From positions 27,849 to 91,848 of the forward strand of contig JAQWSQ010000017.1 in NCBI GenBank assembly GCA_029243145.1: 64,000 nt of DNA. The letters are read 5' to 3'. The notes beneath the pieces are model-generated. The model saw only the letters and a program-made list of their open reading frames with translations. It had not been told where the DNA came from and ran no database searches. The DNA comes from Planctomycetaceae bacterium (lineage in GTDB: Bacteria > Planctomycetota > Planctomycetia > Planctomycetales > Planctomycetaceae). The translations under genes and the position numbers were made by a program. Below, piece after piece: positions 9,719 through 18,258 of the stretch. Each line of letters begins with the position of its first letter. Position 1 is the stretch's first letter.

Positions 9719-11866
9719 ATGGCGATGGATCCGTACGATCCCTGCCCTTGTGGCAGTGGCAAAAAATTGAAATTCTGCTGTACCAATCTCGTAGACGAGA
9801 TGGATCAGGTCTCTCGATTACAGCAATCGGGACAAATCGATGCCTGTAGCAAAAAACTGGCGGAACTACATGAGAAGCACTCTGGAAATTTGTGGGTAGC
9901 CACTTCTCGGGCCTCCGTATTGATTGGACTGAACGAACCGTCGCAAGCAAAAGACGAACTTCGCGAACTGCTCAAAAATAATCCCGATCATCCACAGGCA
10001 CTCATGCTGTATGCAATGGCTGCCTACAACACAGACGGATTTGAAAAATCTCGTTCGGCCATTCATCGCTGTTTTCAGAAGTGCATCAGCATCGTCCCCG
10101 ACATGGTGGGATATTTAGCAGTCAGCGTCGCATTGGAGATGGCGTCAAAGCAGAAATTGATGGCGGCTCGCCAGCATTTGGTTTTTGCTCTCAAATCAGT
10201 TTCCGAAGAGAAACGGCAAGAAGTCTTCGTCAAACTTCACGAACTCGATAGCGATCTTCAAATCCCCTATCAGCTACGAAGTGTCCATGAGCTGATTGAA
10301 GTTGAAGTCGATGAGGGCGAACAGAAAACACTCGACAAAGCCAAGCGCCTGATCGATATTGGTTGCTATGGCCCCGCCGCGAAAAAGTATCGCGAACTGT
10401 CTGAGAAATATTCGGATAATGCAGGCATGTTCCAGAACCTCGGGCTTTGCTTGGCTTGGGACGGCGATCATGTAGGTGCTGCCGAAGCCCTGCATCAAGC
10501 GGGACGATTGGGCGACGACTCCTTTTCTGCAGTGGAGTGTGAGACCGTTGCGCAGCTTCTTGATTTACAGGAAACGGAAGATCGTGTGGAAGTCGGTTCG
10601 ACCAAACTCGAACTAACCTCGGTCTCTCAAGCCTTGGGAAAACTGACCGATCAACCGCTGTTCGTGAAAGTGCCTCTCAGCGAAGAAGACAAACAATCGC
10701 AGGGAGCGCCGACTGAATTCTTCCAGATTCTCGACCGATCTCCCGACGACATCACCCTGACAGCCGATTCGGATCTCGAAGAAGTTCCTCGGATCGTCGG
10801 TCATGTCGCCTTTTATGATCGCTCCGAACCGGAAGAACTTCCCAACCGAGCGTATGTCACTGGTTTTCCCAGCACACAACTCAAAGAATCATTTGATATC
10901 TTACGTGACCTATTAGGCGACACACTCGTTTCGGAAGCACCCGACACAGAATCCGGATTCGAAGAATCGGTCGCGGCTGAAGAGTTTGCCCTGTTCTGGC
11001 GTTGGCACAATCCCCCCGACACGCCAGTCGTCGTTCGTCGACAACTCGAACAGCGACAGTGGGACCATTTGGTCAACGAAGTCTGGCCGAGCACCAAACA
11101 GCAAGGACTTGGAGACAAAACTCCGCAAGAAGCAGCCACCGCTGGTGACCAACAAATTCCCTTGTTGGCGTCCGCTTATGTGTTTGATGCTTATTGCAGT
11201 CGCAATCAGTTTGTATTGGATTTTACGAGTCTGTGTGGGTCGTTGAAGCTCGATGTCCCTGAGACCATCAGTGTCGATGAAGAAACTCCCATCGCGCATT
11301 TCACCTCTTTGCAGCTCAAGCGGATTGATGTGAAATCGTTGGCCGACGATCAACTGATCTACGTCACCAATCGAGCCATGATGTTGCATCACGGTGCATT
11401 CTTGTATGAGGTTTTGCAGGAAATCCTGGAACGTCCTGAGTGTGGCAAACGTGTTGATCTGAGTCAGGTTTATCTGGCACTGGTCGATCTCTCGGTTCAG
11501 AAATATGACCGGGAGTTGGCGTTCAGTTGGCTCGAAAAAGGACTCGAATGGTCAAAAGATCAACAAAACTCCTTCGAACTCGAACTCCAATGGAAAATGC
11601 GGGCTCTCACATTACGAGTCGAAGATCCCCAGGATCCTGAACTCATTCCCGTCTTTGAAGAGCTCTGGGATAAGTACGGCAAGAAACTCCCCGAACTGCG
11701 ACATCATCTTTCGATGCTGGCAGAAGCATACGATCTGCCCGTCAAAGAGAAGGTGGGAATTGTTACTCCCGATCAGATTGCCGGCGAATCGGGCGGTTTG
11801 TTCACAGGAGAAGAATCGACCGAAGCGGATGGTGAGAAAAAACTGTGGCTTCCCGGTCAGGAGTGA
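9719..11866 (+). CDS. SEC-C motif and TPR protein
   Basis: 715 residues from the ATG at 9719 (a second ATG at 9725 is equally possible). The N-terminus holds a SEC-C zinc motif, CPCGSGKKLKFCC, with Cys 9, 11, 20 and 21. TPR-like helical repeats follow to about residue 280, including 'NPDHPQALMLYAMAAYN' and 'AGMFQNLGLCLAWDGDH'. A long acidic helical region to the end is not recognised. SEC-C motifs bind zinc and, in SecA, contact SecB or the ribosome; many TPR/SEC-C proteins are uncharacterised. No signal peptide, so it is probably cytoplasmic. Confidence 0.75.
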   Translation: MAMDPYDPCPCGSGKKLKFCCTNLVDEMDQVSRLQQSGQIDACSKKLAELHEKHSGNLWVATSRASVLIGLNEPSQAKDELRELLKNNPDHPQALMLYAMAAYNTDGFEKSRSAIHRCFQKCISIVPDMVGYLAVSVALEMASKQKLMAARQHLVFALKSVSEEKRQEVFVKLHELDSDLQIPYQLRSVHELIEVEVDEGEQKTLDKAKRLIDIGCYGPAAKKYRELSEKYSDNAGMFQNLGLCLAWDGDHVGAAEALHQAGRLGDDSFSAVECETVAQLLDLQETEDRVEVGSTKLELTSVSQALGKLTDQPLFVKVPLSEEDKQSQGAPTEFFQILDRSPDDITLTADSDLEEVPRIVGHVAFYDRSEPEELPNRAYVTGFPSTQLKESFDILRDLLGDTLVSEAPDTESGFEESVAAEEFALFWRWHNPPDTPVVVRRQLEQRQWDHLVNEVWPSTKQQGLGDKTPQEAATAGDQQIPLLASAYVFDAYCSRNQFVLDFTSLCGSLKLDVPETISVDEETPIAHFTSLQLKRIDVKSLADDQLIYVTNRAMMLHHGAFLYEVLQEILERPECGKRVDLSQVYLALVDLSVQKYDRELAFSWLEKGLEWSKDQQNSFELELQWKMRALTLRVEDPQDPELIPVFEELWDKYGKKLPELRHHLSMLAEAYDLPVKEKVGIVTPDQIAGESGGLFTGEESTEADGEKKLWLPGQE

Positions 11867-12017
11867 GTTTTTAGCAATTAGCAGTTAGCTGATCCATTGT
11901 CTGAAAGCTACAAGTCACTCGGATGACATCTCTGATGTGATCGAAGATTGATTTTGTCTTGCCTCGATGTGAAAGGCAGTCCCCTTCATCATTGACTAAA
12001 TCCTAATTGCTAACGAT

Positions 12018-13163
12018 ATGACGCACTTTTCCAACGAACAAAACGTGATGCAACGAGCCATCGAATTGGCGCGACAGGGAGTCGGATCCGTTGAGCCGAA
12101 TCCTCCCGTCGGTGCGGTGATTGTGGATGATGATCTCAATTTGCTCGGGGAAGGTTGGCATCAGCAGTTTGGTGGTCCCCATGCGGAGGTCCATGCACTC
12201 GAACAGGCGGGAGACTCTGCTCGTGGTGCGTCATTGTTTGTCACGTTAGAACCATGTTGCCATGCCGGAAAAACACCCGCGTGCAGCAAAGCGGTGATTG
12301 CTGCCGGGCTGAAACGAGTGGTTGTGGCGATTGTGGATCCTGCCGGGCATGTCAACGGTGGAGGGATTCGAGAGCTTCGTGACGCAGGGATTGAAGTCGA
12401 GGTTGGCCTTTTGGAGGAAGACTCCACGCTGCTGGCGGCTCCATTCATCAAGTTAATGACGACGGGAAAGCCGTTTGTACACGCCAAGTGGGCCATGACA
12501 CTCGATGGGAAAATCGCCTCTCGTTCGCGACATTCACAATGGATTTCTAATGAGCGGTCGCGCGAGAAAGTACACGAGTTACGTGGCCAAATGGACGGCA
12601 TACTCGTGGGCTCGATGACCGCAAAACTCGATGACCCCATGCTGACCGCAAGACCGAGTGGGCCGCGAATCGCGACCCGCATTGTTCTCGACCGCGACTT
12701 GATTCTCTCCACCTCCAGTCACCTGATGCAAACTGCCGACGATATTCCCGTACTGATTGTCACGACTCAAGATGCCATCGACGAGCGGGGAAAATTGTAC
12801 GAGGCGCTGGGAGCCGAATTGCTACCGATTCCTTACCTCGATGAACGACTTCGACATTTGAATTTGGACCAGTTGTTACAGGAACTCGGTCGACGAGAGA
12901 TGACGAATATTTTGGTGGAAGGTGGTGGCAGTCTACTCGGAGACTTCTTCGATCACGGTTTAATCGACGAGTTGCACGTTTTTCTAGCACCGAAACTCAT
13001 CGGTGGACATGTAGCAGTCACTCCCATTGGTGGAGCAGGATTGGAACAGGTTCCCAACGTCGAGCAGTTTGTCACTCAAGAAACCGAACTTCTCGGCAGC
13101 GATATCTACTGGCACGGCATGTTAGAGACCGAGTGGTGGCGTGAGCATCGGCAACAGATCTGA
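12018..13163 (+). CDS. ribD: Bifunctional riboflavin deaminase/reductase RibD
   Basis: 381 residues. The N-terminal deaminase domain (about 5-145) has the zinc site His55-Ala-Glu57 ('HAEVHAL') and the 'EPCCHAGKTPAC' box with Cys80 and Cys89. The C-terminal reductase domain (about 150-375) has 'HAKWAMTLDGKIA', 'SQWISNE' and 'NILVEGGGSLLGDF'. It catalyses two successive riboflavin steps, deamination of the pyrimidinone and NADPH reduction of the ribose side chain. It stands alone here, with no other rib genes nearby, and is convergent with the sulfatase gene. Confidence 0.95.
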   Translation: MTHFSNEQNVMQRAIELARQGVGSVEPNPPVGAVIVDDDLNLLGEGWHQQFGGPHAEVHALEQAGDSARGASLFVTLEPCCHAGKTPACSKAVIAAGLKRVVVAIVDPAGHVNGGGIRELRDAGIEVEVGLLEEDSTLLAAPFIKLMTTGKPFVHAKWAMTLDGKIASRSRHSQWISNERSREKVHELRGQMDGILVGSMTAKLDDPMLTARPSGPRIATRIVLDRDLILSTSSHLMQTADDIPVLIVTTQDAIDERGKLYEALGAELLPIPYLDERLRHLNLDQLLQELGRREMTNILVEGGGSLLGDFFDHGLIDELHVFLAPKLIGGHVAVTPIGGAGLEQVPNVEQFVTQETELLGSDIYWHGMLETEWWREHRQQI

Positions 13164-13187
13164 TGAAAAATCAGTTTTCTCAAAGGG

Positions 13188-14627
13188 CTACTGTTTGGGT
13201 TTTCGGATATCGGGACGCTTGGGCTGAGGGTCAAAAAATCTCGCGTTCTTACCGATGCGATCTACATCGCCAATGTCATCGCGAGCATGTTCGATAGATC
13301 GCATTAACTCGGTTACAACTTCAGGATGTTGGTCCGCGAGATTCTGCTTCTCCGAGAGATCGGTTTCCAGATCAAAGAGAAGAGGTTCTACGATGGCGGC
13401 GGCATCGTTCGGTTTGCTGAAGTTTTTCCAACGCGCATCAGCCCCAGTCGGAATATGGAGTTTCCAGCGACCAACGCGGACGGCCCGGAGTTTCGTTCTC
13501 GCGTAATAATAAAAGGCGTCCGTTGAACTTTTGGCTCCTTCAATGCCATGAATTAAATCAGAAATGTCGTGTCCATCAATCACTCGATCAGTGGGGGCTT
13601 TCGTTCCGGCGAGCCTTGCCAACGTGGGGAGGAGATCGAGAGTCGAGGCAACTTCATCGCAGACGGTTCCAGCCGGAGTTTTTCCAGGAGCCCAGACAAT
13701 ACACGGGACTCGAAAACCGCCTTCCCAAGTGGATGTTTTCGCACCGCGAAGCGGTAACGCAGACCCACCATGATCGGCGGCATTCTTTCCAATCCTCTTG
13801 AGGTGTCCGGGGCTGTGACCAAGATACCAAGGGCCGTTATCACTGGTGAAAATGACATAAGTCTTTTTCGTGAGATTTTCTTCGGTGAGTGTGTCTAGGA
13901 TTCGACCAACATTCCAGTCGAGTTCCTCAATCACATCTCCGTAGAGACCACGAGATGACTTTCCTCGAAACTTTGGGGAAGCCGCCAGTTTGATGTGTGG
14001 CATTGAATGAGCGAGGTAGACAAAAAAAGGCCGGTCTTTGCTGCGCTTGATAAAGTCAATCGCTTCGTCGGTGTATCGTTGAGTCGCTAATGACAGATCG
14101 GCTCTTTTTTCGATCACTTCCTCATTGCGTAAAATGTAGATGAAAGAATCGTTGCTCGAGGGAGTGCCAAAGAATTCATCGAAACCTTGTCGAGTGGGAA
14201 GGAGTTGAGGCGTGTAAGCGGTTTGAGTGTGACCGGCCAAATCCCATTTCCCAAATGCGGCGGTCGCATACCCGGCGTCTTTCAAAACATCGGCGATAGT
14301 GATTTCTTGAGGATGCAATCGCGGATGGATATCGACTTTATTCTGATGTTGAGCGACACGTAATGGATAGCAACCGGTCATCAATGCGGCACGGGAGGGG
14401 CCACACACGGTCTGTGCATAAAAGCTGGTGAACCGCATTCCTTCTTTGGCCATGCGATCAATGTGGGGTGTCAGCAGGTCGGGAGAACCATAACATCCCA
14501 AATCCTGATAGCCTTGATCGTCGGCAAAGATAATAATGATGTTCGGTTTCTCTGCTCGGGTTTTCGAAAGCGAAACCAGCGAACAGCAGATGGTCAAAAA
14601 AACGTACAAAGCGCGAGAAAACGTCAT
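13188..14627 (-). CDS. Secreted type I sulfatase
   Basis: 479 residues with an N-terminal signal peptide (about 1-25). The sulfatase signature C-G-P-S-R starts at Cys75, the residue expected to become formylglycine, and metal-binding Asp36-Asp37 sit in 'FADDQGY'. Other conserved pieces are 'GKWDLAGH', 'FTSDNGPWY' and 'GHDISDLI'. The family removes sulfate esters from polysaccharides or lipids; large sulfatase sets are typical of planctomycetes. The anaerobic or aerobic maturase needed for formylglycine is not in the window. It is a stand-alone gene, convergent with ribD. Confidence 0.93.
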   Translation of the reverse strand: MTFSRALYVFLTICCSLVSLSKTRAEKPNIIIIFADDQGYQDLGCYGSPDLLTPHIDRMAKEGMRFTSFYAQTVCGPSRAALMTGCYPLRVAQHQNKVDIHPRLHPQEITIADVLKDAGYATAAFGKWDLAGHTQTAYTPQLLPTRQGFDEFFGTPSSNDSFIYILRNEEVIEKRADLSLATQRYTDEAIDFIKRSKDRPFFVYLAHSMPHIKLAASPKFRGKSSRGLYGDVIEELDWNVGRILDTLTEENLTKKTYVIFTSDNGPWYLGHSPGHLKRIGKNAADHGGSALPLRGAKTSTWEGGFRVPCIVWAPGKTPAGTVCDEVASTLDLLPTLARLAGTKAPTDRVIDGHDISDLIHGIEGAKSSTDAFYYYARTKLRAVRVGRWKLHIPTGADARWKNFSKPNDAAAIVEPLLFDLETDLSEKQNLADQHPEVVTELMRSIEHARDDIGDVDRIGKNARFFDPQPKRPDIRKPKQ

Positions 14628-14842
14628 GCGATGATCTGTGATTGAAATACGATAATTTTCTATTCTCAGAATCTTACCACAATGAACTCTGAGATCGCAG
14701 AGATTTTTGTTGAGAGAAGAGAATCATCGTCTGCCTGGACGATTGATCGAGATAATTGATAAGGAAGGCAGGAACGCAGGAAAAGGCAGTCAGCAAACTC
14801 AATTCGTCTAATTCGCTTAATTCGTGGTTGAATCAATCCAAC

Positions 14843-14877
14843 AAAAAACGCCGATCTCGATAAGAGACCGGCGTTTG
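14843..14877 (-). terminator. Rho-independent terminator of GAPDH gene
   Basis: On the minus strand, about 50-80 bases after the GAPDH stop, a near-perfect 12-base stem (arms 'AACGCCGGTCTC' and 'GAGATCGGCGTT', one mismatch) closes a five-base loop and runs straight into a T tract. It is the clearest intrinsic terminator in the window. A second small hairpin of the form GTCAGGC/GCCTGAC lies between the stop and the terminator and looks like a dispersed repeat. Confidence 0.85.
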
Positions 14878-14923
14878 GATTCACTCTGTTGTTTGTCAGG
14901 CACAGCCTGACCTACGCTCAAAA

Positions 14924-15943
14924 TTACAGTTGGGCGACCTTGAAAATCAGGTCGGCAGTTCGGTTGGAGTAACCGGTTTCGTTGTCGTACCAGCCGAGAA
15001 CCTTCAGCATCTTCGGTCCCATGGTGGTTGTCCAGCAGGAGTCGAAGATACAACTGTGAGTGTTACCCACGATGTCCGAAGAAACGATCGGATCGGTGTT
15101 GTATTCCATGATCCCTTTCAGTTCGCCTTCGCTGGCAGCTTTCATGGCGGCGTTGACAGCTTCGGCAGTCACGTCTTTTTCAAACGTGGCGACGAGGTCG
15201 GTCACACTACCAGCAGGAACGGGAACACGCAGCGAAAGTCCGGTCAGTTTACCATCAACTTGTGGCAGAACTTTGCCGACGGCTTTGGCAGCACCCGTTG
15301 TGGTGGGGATGATGTTGATACCAGCAGCACGGGCACGATAAGGATCGCTGTGGAATTGGTCCGAAACACGTTGATCGTTCGTGTAAGCGTGAACGGTCGT
15401 CATCAAGCCGCTCTCCAAACCGAATTCGCGGTCGAGGACTTTCACCATCGGAGCGAGACAGTTGGTTGTGCAACTGGCGTTGGAAACACACAAGTGCTCA
15501 GCCGTCAGTTGGTCGTCGTTGACACCTTGAACCACCATCAAGTCAGGGGCATCTTTGGCAGGAGCCGAGATGATGACTTTCTTGGCACCGGCAGCCAAGT
15601 GGCTGTCGTAACCTGGTTTGCCTTCGGACGCACGGTTTGTGAAGAAGCCGGTTGATTCCAGAGCGACTTCGACACCCAGTTCACCCCAAGGCAATTTGCT
15701 GGGATCCCGTTCGGCGATCACTCTGATATGTTTGCCGTTGACGATGAGGCCATCTTCAGCCGCTTCGACGGTTCCGGGGAATTTTCCCTGAATACTGTCG
15801 TATTTCAGCAGCAGAGATAATGCTTTCGGTGAGCCGAGGTCGTTGATGGCAACCACGTCAAATTTTTCTGGCTGAGCAGCCAGCGCGCGAAATGTAATAC
15901 GTCCGATACGTCCAAAACCGTTAATTCCTACTTTGACAGCCAC
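14924..15943 (-). CDS. gap: Glyceraldehyde-3-phosphate dehydrogenase, type I
   Basis: 339 residues from a GTG at 15943, chosen because '[15 protein letters not shown]' is the normal N-terminus and AGAGGAG lies about eight bases upstream; the frame stays open further upstream but that extension is not GAPDH. The Rossmann domain has Asp35, favouring NAD. The catalytic Cys158 lies in 'SNASCTTNC', with the catalytic His in '[10 protein letters not shown]'. The enzyme oxidises glyceraldehyde 3-phosphate in glycolysis, or the reverse in gluconeogenesis. It is monocistronic with its own terminator. Confidence 0.97.
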   Translation of the reverse strand: MAVKVGINGFGRIGRITFRALAAQPEKFDVVAINDLGSPKALSLLLKYDSIQGKFPGTVEAAEDGLIVNGKHIRVIAERDPSKLPWGELGVEVALESTGFFTNRASEGKPGYDSHLAAGAKKVIISAPAKDAPDLMVVQGVNDDQLTAEHLCVSNASCTTNCLAPMVKVLDREFGLESGLMTTVHAYTNDQRVSDQFHSDPYRARAAGINIIPTTTGAAKAVGKVLPQVDGKLTGLSLRVPVPAGSVTDLVATFEKDVTAEAVNAAMKAASEGELKGIMEYNTDPIVSSDIVGNTHSCIFDSCWTTTMGPKMLKVLGWYDNETGYSNRTADLIFKVAQL

Positions 15944-16294
15944 AGGGCCACTCCTCTTTTGTTGAAACCGATAAGTGTGATCGAGACAGTGTCTACCGAT
16001 CAGAAAGGTCGGCGAATCACGAGCGTACGCCAACCGCAAAAAATGTCTTTACTTGTTGAAGGTTCGATTTTATCCGGCAACCGCGGAACTCTCAAGCGAC
16101 CCGAGGCACACTCCCTGATTCTGATCGGGATTCAGATTATGTATAAATCGCGAAAATATAGGGTTCTACGGCGTTCTCTTCATCAAGAATTCCTCGAATT
16201 CCGGGTGTGAATGATCTGTTAATTCCAGCAGTGCTCAGCTATAACTCCGCCACATTTGCGCTCTACTCCCTTTGATTTCAAAGATTATTGATCG
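15944..16294. other. Divergent intergenic region, no gene seen
   Basis: About 350 bases between the GAPDH start and the sugar nucleotidyltransferase-like gene. It must hold both promoters. A CATAAT hexamer on the minus strand near 16136-16141 is a possible -10 for GAPDH, but no matching -35 is visible. I see no RNA gene or repeat. Confidence 0.4.
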
Positions 16295-17590
16295 ATGCAA
16301 GTTTGTTTCTGGGAAGACGAAACCGCGGAACAATTTTATCCGCTCGCCTTGGCACGTCCCGTTTTTGAACTGGTCTGTGGACGATATTCCGTGCGTGAAC
16401 GTCTCCAGAGAGCTTGGGATTTGACCGAATGGGGAGCCGTTATTCGACCATACTTGGCAGCCGTCTATCGAGAGTCCGAACCAGACACTCGCCTCAATGA
16501 TGATCAGTGGCTCAATCAGGGTGGGATGCTTTTACTGAATGGTCGTTGGATACCGGGAACATTGACGGAATTACCATGTCAGCCTGATCAAGCGGCCTGG
16601 ATTGAAGACGAACCGGTTGCTGTCTGGTTGGACGAAGGTGAATGGAGTCAATCGACTTCTGCCGAAATCAGAGATCGAATCCGACAGATTGCCGAGTCTC
16701 GTCGTCGGGTGGATGTGGGTGGTCAATTGCTTGAACGTCCGTGGGATTTGGTGGATCGCAATTCTCGACAGCTTGTGGAAGATTTTCCGTTGGGAGCATT
16801 CCACTCACAAAGGTTTTCCCGGCGGGGCGTGGAAATTCTAGGTTCCGAAAAACAATTGTCGATCTCGCCCCTCGCTGATATCGAACCCTTCGTCGTGATC
16901 GATACTCGTTCGGGACCAGTGACAATCGAAGACGGAGCCCGCATCAAATCATTCACGCGACTGGAAGGTCCATGTCATATCGGTCGCGAGACGCATGTCT
17001 TTCGCGGTCAGATCACGGCTGGAAGTACCATCGGTCCGGTCTGTCGAGTTGGCGGAGAAATTGAGAATTCAATCGTGCACGGTCACGCGAATAAATATCA
17101 CGCCGGTTTTCTGGGGCACAGTTACATTTGCCCGTGGGTCAATATTGGCGCTCAATCGGGAACCAGCGATTTGAAGTTTGACTACTCCGATGTGCGCGTG
17201 CCGCTGGCTGGTGATCTCGTGGAGACGAACAGAAAAAAAGTGGGCAGCTTTATCGGTGATCACACCAAGACCGCCGTGAACAGTCTCTTCGATACCGGTA
17301 GTGCCGTGGGTGTGATGGCGATGGTCTTGCCGGACGGTGATGTCATTCCCCGGCATGTCCCGAGCTACTCCCGCTATTGGCAGGGGGAAATTATCGAAGG
17401 TTGGCCATTGGAGAAAATGTTCGATATTGCTCGAACCGCGATGAGTCGTCGTGGCATGGAATTCAGTTCGACTCAGGAGATGCTGTTTCGGTTGTTGTAT
17501 GCTCAAACGGAAGATGAACGAACCAAAGCGTTCGAACGTGCCAATCACGAGAAGCATCTACGGTTGCAACATGATCGAGACGCCGCGTAA
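16295..17590 (+). CDS. Putative sugar nucleotidyltransferase with left-handed beta-helix
   Basis: 431 residues. The N-terminus ('CFWEDETAEQFYPLALARP', then 'LVCGRYSVRERL') matches the family of putative sugar nucleotidyltransferases distantly related to GlmU, seen in Bacteroidetes and planctomycetes. From about residue 205 to 345 there is a hexapeptide left-handed beta-helix ('GPVTIEDGARIKSFTRLEGPC', then 'HIGRETHVFRGQITAGSTIG' and 'KTAVNSLFDTGSAVGVMAMV'), the fold used for acyl or acetyl transfer in GlmU. It likely acts on a sugar phosphate in nucleotide-sugar synthesis, but the substrate is unknown. The gene is divergent from GAPDH. Confidence 0.8.
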   Translation: MQVCFWEDETAEQFYPLALARPVFELVCGRYSVRERLQRAWDLTEWGAVIRPYLAAVYRESEPDTRLNDDQWLNQGGMLLLNGRWIPGTLTELPCQPDQAAWIEDEPVAVWLDEGEWSQSTSAEIRDRIRQIAESRRRVDVGGQLLERPWDLVDRNSRQLVEDFPLGAFHSQRFSRRGVEILGSEKQLSISPLADIEPFVVIDTRSGPVTIEDGARIKSFTRLEGPCHIGRETHVFRGQITAGSTIGPVCRVGGEIENSIVHGHANKYHAGFLGHSYICPWVNIGAQSGTSDLKFDYSDVRVPLAGDLVETNRKKVGSFIGDHTKTAVNSLFDTGSAVGVMAMVLPDGDVIPRHVPSYSRYWQGEIIEGWPLEKMFDIARTAMSRRGMEFSSTQEMLFRLLYAQTEDERTKAFERANHEKHLRLQHDRDAA

Positions 17591-17595
17591 GTTGA

Positions 17596-17623
17596 GCCGC
17601 GTGCGCAAGCACGCAGGGGACGT
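17596..17623 (+). repeat. REP-type hairpin, copy 1 (left of RAYT remnant)
   Basis: A 28-base unit with a perfect stem GCGTGC / GCACGC around a GCAA loop (17599-17614), headed by AGCC and ending in AGGGG. The same 28 bases recur exactly at 18203-18230, in the same orientation, on the other side of the broken transposase gene. Confidence 0.85.
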
Positions 17624-17640
17624 TGAGAGCTGATTTATTA

Positions 17641-18093
17641 TCATTGGCCTTCCAGCGTGTAGCGGACTGCATTCTCGACCGCCTCTTCCGTGAACAATTG
17701 CCGATAATCACCCATTTTTGTCCACCATTGATTTCGTTTAGGATGATCCTTCTTCAATTTTCGCGTGGTCCACATTTTCATTTGTTGGCGTACAATCTTT
17801 GGTGATTCCATTGCTTCAATGACAAGGTGGACGTGATTTTTCCTGACATTCAATACAAGTATGTTCCACTAGCGACGAGCCGCATGTTCTCGAATCGTTT
17901 GATCCACCAACTCTCGTTGAAGTTGGCTTAGAAGTGCTGGAGTCTCTTTCAGTAAATCTTGCGAGTGATATCGAATGGCATTTTCAGGTTCTTTGACTCC
18001 TGAAGAGTCATGACGTATCCAACCTCTCTCATCACCAGGAAGCCAACTTCCATAGGTGGTCCATGTGATGAAATACGCCAGTGGTTCACTCAT
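17641..18093 (-). pseudogene. REP-associated tyrosine transposase (RAYT), interrupted by TAG
   Basis: Read on the minus strand from the ATG at 18093, the protein begins 'MSEPLAYFITWTTYGSWLPG', the usual N-terminus of RAYT/IS200-like Y1 transposases. It runs 74 codons to an in-frame TAG at 17867-17869. The same frame then continues with the HUH metal motif 'KNHVHLVI' and ends in 'EEAVENAVRYTLEGQ', which carries the probable catalytic Tyr. Apart from the stop, the 151-codon frame is complete. RAYTs are single-copy domesticated transposases thought to mobilise REP hairpins; REP units flank this one on both sides. An ATG at 18120 could add nine residues. Confidence 0.85.
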
Positions 18094-18162
18094 TGCTGAA
18101 GCCTCTGAGTTGGGAATCATTCAGCGGAAACAAAAGGTGAAAATTTAATAACGATCATCGTG

Positions 18163-18190
18163 CCCTGCCAGCTTGCGCTGGCGGCTCAAG
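18163..18190 (-). repeat. REP-type hairpin, copy 2 (inverted)
   Basis: A stem GCCAGC / GCTGGC around TTGC (18167-18182), that is GCAA when read on the minus strand, where it also starts with AGCC and ends with AGGG. Relative to copies 1 and 3 the inner stem bases differ on both arms in a compensating way. With copy 3 it forms an inverted pair 12 bases apart, like a BIME. Confidence 0.8.
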
Positions 18191-18202
18191 ATGATGGATT
18201 AT

Positions 18203-18230
18203 GCCGCGTGCGCAAGCACGCAGGGGACGT
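18203..18230 (+). repeat. REP-type hairpin, copy 3 (right of RAYT remnant)
   Basis: Identical over 28 bases to the unit at 17596-17623, with the stem GCGTGC-GCAA-GCACGC. It sits between the RAYT remnant and the end of the sulfite-oxidase-like gene. Confidence 0.85.
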
Positions 18231-18258
18231 CGAAGACTGATCGACTCTCCGCGATCCA

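Noticed and set aside
14930..15655. 241-codon plus-strand frame inside the GAPDH gene
   Set aside because: It is antisense to a clearly conserved GAPDH; its Val/Gly/Asp-rich translation reflects codon bias of the real gene.
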